Below the pieces are notes generated by a model. That model saw nothing but the letters and a program-made list of their open reading frames with translations, did not search any database and had not been told where the DNA came from. Source: Lapillicoccus jejuensis (GTDB lineage Bacteria > Actinomycetota > Actinomycetes > Actinomycetales > Dermatophilaceae). Taken from it: 64,000 bases of DNA. Location: contig NZ_VFMN01000001.1 in assembly GCF_006715055.1 (NCBI RefSeq), forward strand, positions 2,542,001 to 2,606,000, in the 5' to 3' direction. This document shows, in pieces, positions 59,353-64,000 of the stretch (position 1 is the first letter of the stretch; each line of letters begins with the position of its first letter). Position numbers and translations under genes: made by a program.

Positions 59353-62300
59353 TCACGTCAGGCTGACGACGCCGCCGCGGACGGCGAGCCGACCATCCCG
59401 TACGGCGTCCTGCAGCGCCGCCCCGAGCCGCTCCCGCACCGGAGCCGTCACCCGCCCGACGCCGAACAGCCGCGCCGTCTCGCGCAGCAGCTCGTCCTCG
59501 CCGATGCCCATGGAACGGAGCACGACGTCGACGAGGGCGTTGGCGAGCTCGCGCACCGCGACGTCGTCGAGCGGTCGCTCGCGGGGCGGGCCGTCCCAGG
59601 TGCGGTAGCCCTCCCAGCGCAGCGGGTCCCGCTCGGGGGGCCACACGAACCCTTCGGCGTCGCGCCGCAGGTCGCCGGGGACCACCGCGTCGAGCCGGGA
59701 CTGCCGGTCGGCGGTGACCCGGGTGAGCCCGTGGGCGCCGGCGACGAGCCGGCCCAGCCGGGAACGGCTCACCGGCCCCTCGGCCTCGACGACCTCGCGG
59801 ATCACCACCGCCACCGCGGCCGTCCGCCTCGGCGTCGTCAGCCCGTCGAGCGCCGCGCGCGGACGGATGGACGGGGGCACGTACGGCGTGAACGGCTCGG
59901 CGACGCCGCCGGCGTCACCGTCGAGGCCGAGCGGGTCCGCCTCCGCTGCGGGCGGTGGTGCCGGCGGCGCGCCGAGCAGGGCCTCGTCCCCGAACAGCGT
60001 GTCCTGGGGCGGCAGCTCGTCGGCCACGACCGCGTCCTGCGGCGGGTCGTCCTCGACCGGGGCGTCCTGCGGCCCCCGCTCGACCGGACCGCCGGCGAGC
60101 GTCACGATCCGTTCCCCGGACACGACCGGCCGCTCGGCCGCCGCCCGCGCACGGGCCACCAGCTCGGCGACGACGCCGTCCGGGTCGGCGAGCCACGACG
60201 GCAGCCAGACCCGCGCGACGTCCGGCCAGCCCATCACCTGCTGGAGCACGGTGACGGGCAGCGCGTCGCGGTCGCCGACCGTGCGCCGCGCCGCCCACAC
60301 CGCCGAGTCGAGCAGGACGGCCAGCGACGGGGCGCGGCCGGGCAGGCCCGCGGTGACGTCGACCTGGAAGTCGGACAGCCCGACGGCGGTGCGCACCTCG
60401 AGCCCGGTCGCCCGCAGCGCTGTCGCGATCTCGTCGCGGTGCCGGTCGACGCCCGACCGCGCTGCCGCGACCGGGGTGTCGAGACGGGCCACGGTCGGCC
60501 CGAGGCCCTGCGCGACGCCGTACTTCGCGACCTCGAGGTAGCGGCGCAGGTCGCGGATGCCGACCGACCCGGTCTGCTCGACCCGCAGGTCCTCGGGGTC
60601 GAACGAGGAGAAGACCATGACCCGCCGGCGGGCGCGGGTGACGGCGACGTTGAGCCGCCGCTCGCCGCCGGAGCGGTTGAGCGGGCCGAAGTTCAGCGGC
60701 AGGACGCCGTCGTCGTTCGCGGAGAAGCCGGTCGAGAAGAGGACGACGTCGCGCTCGTCGCCCTGGACGTTCTCGAGGTTCTTGACGAACAGGCCGTCCT
60801 GCTTGGCCGCCAGCGACTCGGCCACCCCCTCGACGCCGCTGTCCCACAGCATCTGCTCGATGAGCTGGCGCTGCTGGAGGTTGAAGGTGACGACGCCGAT
60901 CGAGCGCTCGCGGGCCCGCCACCGCCGCAGGACCTCCTCGACCACGGCGGACGCCTCGACCGGGTTGGTGCGCAGCAGCCCACCGGGCAAGTCCTGGGGG
61001 CCGGCACCGCGCCGGCGCGAGCGCAGGAACCGGCCGGGCACGCGGTGGAAGGAGATGCCGGTGTCACCCGACTGCGCCGGGTGCGCGGGGAAGCTGGAGA
61101 GCCGGTCCTCGTAGTAGGCGAGGTTGGAGAAGGCGATGAGCGACTCGTCCTGGCTGCGGTAGTGCCACGACAGCCAGAGCCGCCCGACGCCGGCGTGGAC
61201 CGCCTCGCCGAGGATGCTCTCCTCGTCGGGGACGACCTCGAGCTCCTCCTGGACCTCGTCGACGTCGGCCCTCGCCAGCTGCGCGAAGGCCGACGGCGGC
61301 ATCTGCTTGCTGTCACCCGCGATGACGGCCGCGTCGGCACGGCCGAGGGCGCCCACGGCGTCGGCCACCGTGATCTGCGAGGCCTCGTCGAAGACGACGA
61401 GGTCGAAGTGCATCGACCCCGGCGGGACGAACCGCGCCAACGAGTCCGGGCTGACGAGGACGCACGGCGTGATGGCCTGGATGACGTCGCCGTACCGCTC
61501 GACGAGCCGCCGGACCGACAGCCCGCCCCGGGTGCGGCCGATCTCGCGCTCGAGCTGGCCGACCTTGCCGAAGAACGCGCCCGGGCGGAACGGCCGCGCC
61601 TCGACGAGCTTGGCGGGCAGCGCGGTCGTCAGGCTGCGACGCAGCGCGTCCGCCCCGGCGACGAAGCGGGCCACCGACCGGTCGTGCCGCTCGGCGTCGA
61701 AGCCGTCGAACCCGCCGGCGACCCACCGCTCCTGCTCGCCGGCCGCGGCGAGACCCCGGTCGAGCGCGGCGACGGCGTCCTCGGCCGGTACGGCGCCGTC
61801 GAGCAGCTCCCGCCGCGCGTCCGGCAGGGAGGCGCTCAGCGGGGCGAGCGCCTCGGCCGCCGCGACGCGGCGGGTGAGTCCGGCCCATCGCGGGGCGTCC
61901 GCCGCTCGCTCGGGCGCGGTCGCCGCCCACGCGGTGAGCAGGCCGTCGCGGCGGGCGAAGGCCTCGACGTCGTCGTCGACCGCGGCCAGCAGCCGCAGCG
62001 TGCGCTCCAGGGCCCCTGCGGCGGCGTCGACCGCCTCGGCGACCGGTCCGGGCAGCGGCGGGTCGGTCGCCCGGGCCGTCGCCGCGAGCGGCGCGACGTC
62101 CGCGGGTAGCGCGTCGACGAGCCCCCGGTCGCGCTCGACGTCGGCGAGCCCCGCGTGCACCCGCGCGAGACCCTCGTCGGTGAGGACGTTGGTGTCGGCC
62201 GGGAGGGCGGAGCCGCCGGGCAGGGCGCGCCAACCGGCGACGACCGAGCGCGCCTGCTCGACGACGCCGGCCAGGGTCTCGACGAGCTCGGGCAGCCGCT

Positions 62301-63999
62301 TCGCGTCGACCTCCGTCCCGGGGCTCGCGTGCTCGAGCACCGGCGCGGCCGCGGCGAGCAGCCGCCGCTTGCGGCCGAGGAAGAACGACGACGCCGCCTC
62401 GCGCACCGCCTGCCGCACCGGGGCGAGGTCCACCGACGCCACGCCGGGGCCGATGCCGTCGATGCCGGCGAAGGCCGTCCGGGCGTGCTCCGTGCGGGCG
62501 AGCAGCTCGTCCCGCGCGGCGCGCCAGCGCTCGGTCCGGGACTCCTCGACGACGCCCGCCGGGACGGCCCGGTCGGACAGCAGCCACGTCACCGAACTCA
62601 GCACCAAAGGCGAGCGCGCCGCCAGCAGCGCTGCCGCGCAACGGGATCCGGGACCGAGCGACGACACCGCGGCGACCGCCCGCTCCACCGCAGGGTCCGT
62701 CGCGGTCAGCGCGTCGGCCAGCTCGGTCGCCGCCGGCACCCGGCTCGCCACCGCCCACGCGGCGGTGCCGCGGGCGGCGTCGAGGAGGGGCACGGCGGCG
62801 ACCACGGCACGCCGTACGGCGTCGGTGTCGAGCGGACCGGTGACGGCGGACTCCGGGACGGTGAGGACCGGACCGACGCCGCGCGCGAGCCGCTGCTGGT
62901 GCGCTGCGTAGAGGCCGACGCCGGTGGCGTTCGGCTCGTGCAGCCGCCGGGCGTAGTCGGCCAGCGTCGACGTCGTACCGGCGACCTCGCCCGCGGCGAC
63001 CCGGTAGCCGTCCTCGTCCGGGCGAGCGACCTGGGCGAGGGCCGAGCGCAGCCGCGCCCGCACCTCGGCCGGCCGGGCGCTCTCGTCGTGCAGGTCGAGC
63101 GCGAAGGGCAGCAGCCCGACCTCGCCGAGCCGGCGACGGACGACGTCGAGCGCCGCGCCCTTCTCGGCGACGAAGAGCACGCGGCGTCCGAGCCGCAGCT
63201 GGTCGGCGAGGATGGCCGTGATGGTCTGGCTCTTGCCGGTGCCGGGCGGGCCCTCGAGGACGAACGTGCCGCCGGCGGCCGCCGCGGCGACGGCCTCGGC
63301 CTGCGCTCCGTCGGTCGGCACGGGGGAGACGGCGACGACCTCGTCGAGCAACGCGCCGCCGAGGTCGGGCGGCTGCCCGCCGGAGTACGAGTCGGCCGGG
63401 GTGAGGGCGAGGTGCCTGACCAGCGGCCGCTCGAGGAAGGTCTCCCAGTGCTCGTCGAGGTCGCGCCAGAGCAGGTAGCCGGTGAACGCGATGATGCCGA
63501 GGACGGCGTCCTCCTCGACCCGGAACGGCAGGTCGGCCGCGGCGATGGCCTCGCGCACCCGGCGGACGACCGCGTCGACGTCGACCTCGTCGGTGCCCGG
63601 CCGGGTCGGCAGCTCGCCGTCCTCGAGCAGCCCGTCGACGGTGAAGCCGTACTCCAGCCGCAGCTTCTCCAGCAGCGAGTGGTTGAGCGTGACGCCGCCG
63701 GCCTCGTCGGCCGCGATCCGCAGCGGCTGCACGACGCCCTTGATCTCGACGGGGAGCAGCAGGAGCGGCGCGCGCAGCTCGCGGTCGCCGAGCCGCCAGT
63801 CGAGCCGGCCGAGGGTGAGGTAGAGCGGGTTGGCGCCGGTCTCCTGCAGCTGGGTCCGGGCGCGGAACCGCAGGCGCTGCAACGCCGCTCGGTGGTCGTC
63901 TCCCGGGAAGCGGCTGTACGTCGTCGCGCGCAGCGCCAGCATCCCGCGCAGCACGTCGCCGGGCAGGGCGTAGGCGTCCTTGCGGCCCTCGCCGGCGAT
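59353..63999 (-). CDS. Large SF1 helicase with Vsr/MTES_1575-like nuclease and DUF3320 (5' cut by window)
   Basis: At least 1,548 residues are visible and the frame stays open at the window edge, so the N-terminus (DUF4011 region) is partly missing. LEGPPGTGKSQTITAILADQ is Walker A (about 63215-63275). A helical insert of about 600 residues precedes VVFDEASQITVADAVGALG (motif II), IAGDSKQMPPSAF (motif III), NVQGDERDVVLFSTGF and NVAVTRARRRVMVFSS (motif VI). The segment near 60250-60450 (SDFQVDVTAGLPGRAPSLAV, MGWPDVARVWLPSWL) resembles the Vsr-like MTES_1575 nuclease fold. DUF3320 (59353-59850) ends the chain. Genes of this architecture occur in defence islands; a housekeeping role in DNA or RNA transactions is the alternative. 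Confidence 0.88.
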   Translation of the reverse strand: MAGEGRKDAYALPGDVLRGMLALRATTYSRFPGDDHRAALQRLRFRARTQLQETGANPLYLTLGRLDWRLGDRELRAPLLLLPVEIKGVVQPLRIAADEAGGVTLNHSLLEKLRLEYGFTVDGLLEDGELPTRPGTDEVDVDAVVRRVREAIAAADLPFRVEEDAVLGIIAFTGYLLWRDLDEHWETFLERPLVRHLALTPADSYSGGQPPDLGGALLDEVVAVSPVPTDGAQAEAVAAAAAGGTFVLEGPPGTGKSQTITAILADQLRLGRRVLFVAEKGAALDVVRRRLGEVGLLPFALDLHDESARPAEVRARLRSALAQVARPDEDGYRVAAGEVAGTTSTLADYARRLHEPNATGVGLYAAHQQRLARGVGPVLTVPESAVTGPLDTDAVRRAVVAAVPLLDAARGTAAWAVASRVPAATELADALTATDPAVERAVAAVSSLGPGSRCAAALLAARSPLVLSSVTWLLSDRAVPAGVVEESRTERWRAARDELLARTEHARTAFAGIDGIGPGVASVDLAPVRQAVREAASSFFLGRKRRLLAAAAPVLEHASPGTEVDAKRLPELVETLAGVVEQARSVVAGWRALPGGSALPADTNVLTDEGLARVHAGLADVERDRGLVDALPADVAPLAATARATDPPLPGPVAEAVDAAAGALERTLRLLAAVDDDVEAFARRDGLLTAWAATAPERAADAPRWAGLTRRVAAAEALAPLSASLPDARRELLDGAVPAEDAVAALDRGLAAAGEQERWVAGGFDGFDAERHDRSVARFVAGADALRRSLTTALPAKLVEARPFRPGAFFGKVGQLEREIGRTRGGLSVRRLVERYGDVIQAITPCVLVSPDSLARFVPPGSMHFDLVVFDEASQITVADAVGALGRADAAVIAGDSKQMPPSAFAQLARADVDEVQEELEVVPDEESILGEAVHAGVGRLWLSWHYRSQDESLIAFSNLAYYEDRLSSFPAHPAQSGDTGISFHRVPGRFLRSRRRGAGPQDLPGGLLRTNPVEASAVVEEVLRRWRARERSIGVVTFNLQQRQLIEQMLWDSGVEGVAESLAAKQDGLFVKNLENVQGDERDVVLFSTGFSANDDGVLPLNFGPLNRSGGERRLNVAVTRARRRVMVFSSFDPEDLRVEQTGSVGIRDLRRYLEVAKYGVAQGLGPTVARLDTPVAAARSGVDRHRDEIATALRATGLEVRTAVGLSDFQVDVTAGLPGRAPSLAVLLDSAVWAARRTVGDRDALPVTVLQQVMGWPDVARVWLPSWLADPDGVVAELVARARAAAERPVVSGERIVTLAGGPVERGPQDAPVEDDPPQDAVVADELPPQDTLFGDEALLGAPPAPPPAAEADPLGLDGDAGGVAEPFTPYVPPSIRPRAALDGLTTPRRTAAVAVVIREVVEAEGPVSRSRLGRLVAGAHGLTRVTADRQSRLDAVVPGDLRRDAEGFVWPPERDPLRWEGYRTWDGPPRERPLDDVAVRELANALVDVVLRSMGIGEDELLRETARLFGVGRVTAPVRERLGAALQDAVRDGRLAVRGGVVSLT

Positions 64000-64000
64000 C

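Overview
The window is about 74% GC by eye and tightly packed, with many 4-bp ATGA/GTGA gene overlaps, GTG starts and a mycobacteria-like gene order. It comes from a high-GC actinobacterium. My guess is an Intrasporangiaceae-type micrococcal actinomycete (Janibacter/Knoellia/Phycicoccus-like); this is inferred from gene content and style and was not tested by any search. The order glmS, nnr, alr, tsaE, tsaB, rimI, tsaD, groES, groEL1, whiB3, guaB, guaB3, choD-like, guaA matches, from memory, the glmS-to-guaA segment of Mycobacterium tuberculosis, with lineage-specific insertions.

Layout. Positions 1-12 kb hold glmS (5' truncated), acpS, the NAD(P)HX repair enzyme, an iron ABC importer behind an IdeR/DtxR box, alr, an alpha/beta hydrolase and the tsaE-tsaB-rimI-tsaD set. 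12-18 kb hold a GH3 lipoprotein, a nucleoside hydrolase-PfkB fusion, a THUMP-like methyltransferase and an aldo/keto reductase. 18-25 kb hold groES/groEL1 under two CIRCE operators, whiB3, guaB, an acyltransferase-like gene, guaB3 and a membrane protein. 25-31 kb is a catabolic block: AraC regulator, flavin phenol hydroxylase, intradiol dioxygenase, pirin and VOC protein. 31-42 kb hold ugd, a semialdehyde dehydrogenase with a ChoD-like oxidase, SURF1, DUF3817, guaA and an FG-GAP secreted protein. 42-52 kb hold murT-gatD, an SDR beside a frameshifted XRE regulator, a PadR-controlled ABC exporter, an LmbE deacetylase, a GT4 glycosyltransferase and a NUDIX hydrolase. 52-56 kb hold a LiaFSR-like envelope-stress locus in which both the membrane regulator and the kinase carry PspC domains. 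56-64 kb hold an amidase with an NCS1 transporter and a very large SF1 helicase with a Vsr-like nuclease and DUF3320 (5' end cut by the window).

The most unusual content is not the genes but the DNA between them. A family of exactly 64-bp palindromic elements occurs five times. Four copies sit at gene 3' ends. The fifth lies inside a reading frame, where it encodes the linker joining the nucleoside hydrolase and PfkB domains. Two copies are paired with a second 79-80-bp palindrome, and the two composite modules are in opposite orientations. Other structured repeats are a 3 x 51-bp tandem hairpin array, a 31-bp-stem hairpin, twin 42-bp palindromes and a 3 x 23-bp operator array. Many genes look leaderless, with a -10 hexamer ending 6-8 nt before the start codon. 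At one divergent pair the two start codons overlap in a single CATG, and at another the two -10 boxes share their TA step.

No rRNA, tRNA, CRISPR array, insertion sequence or prophage was recognised.
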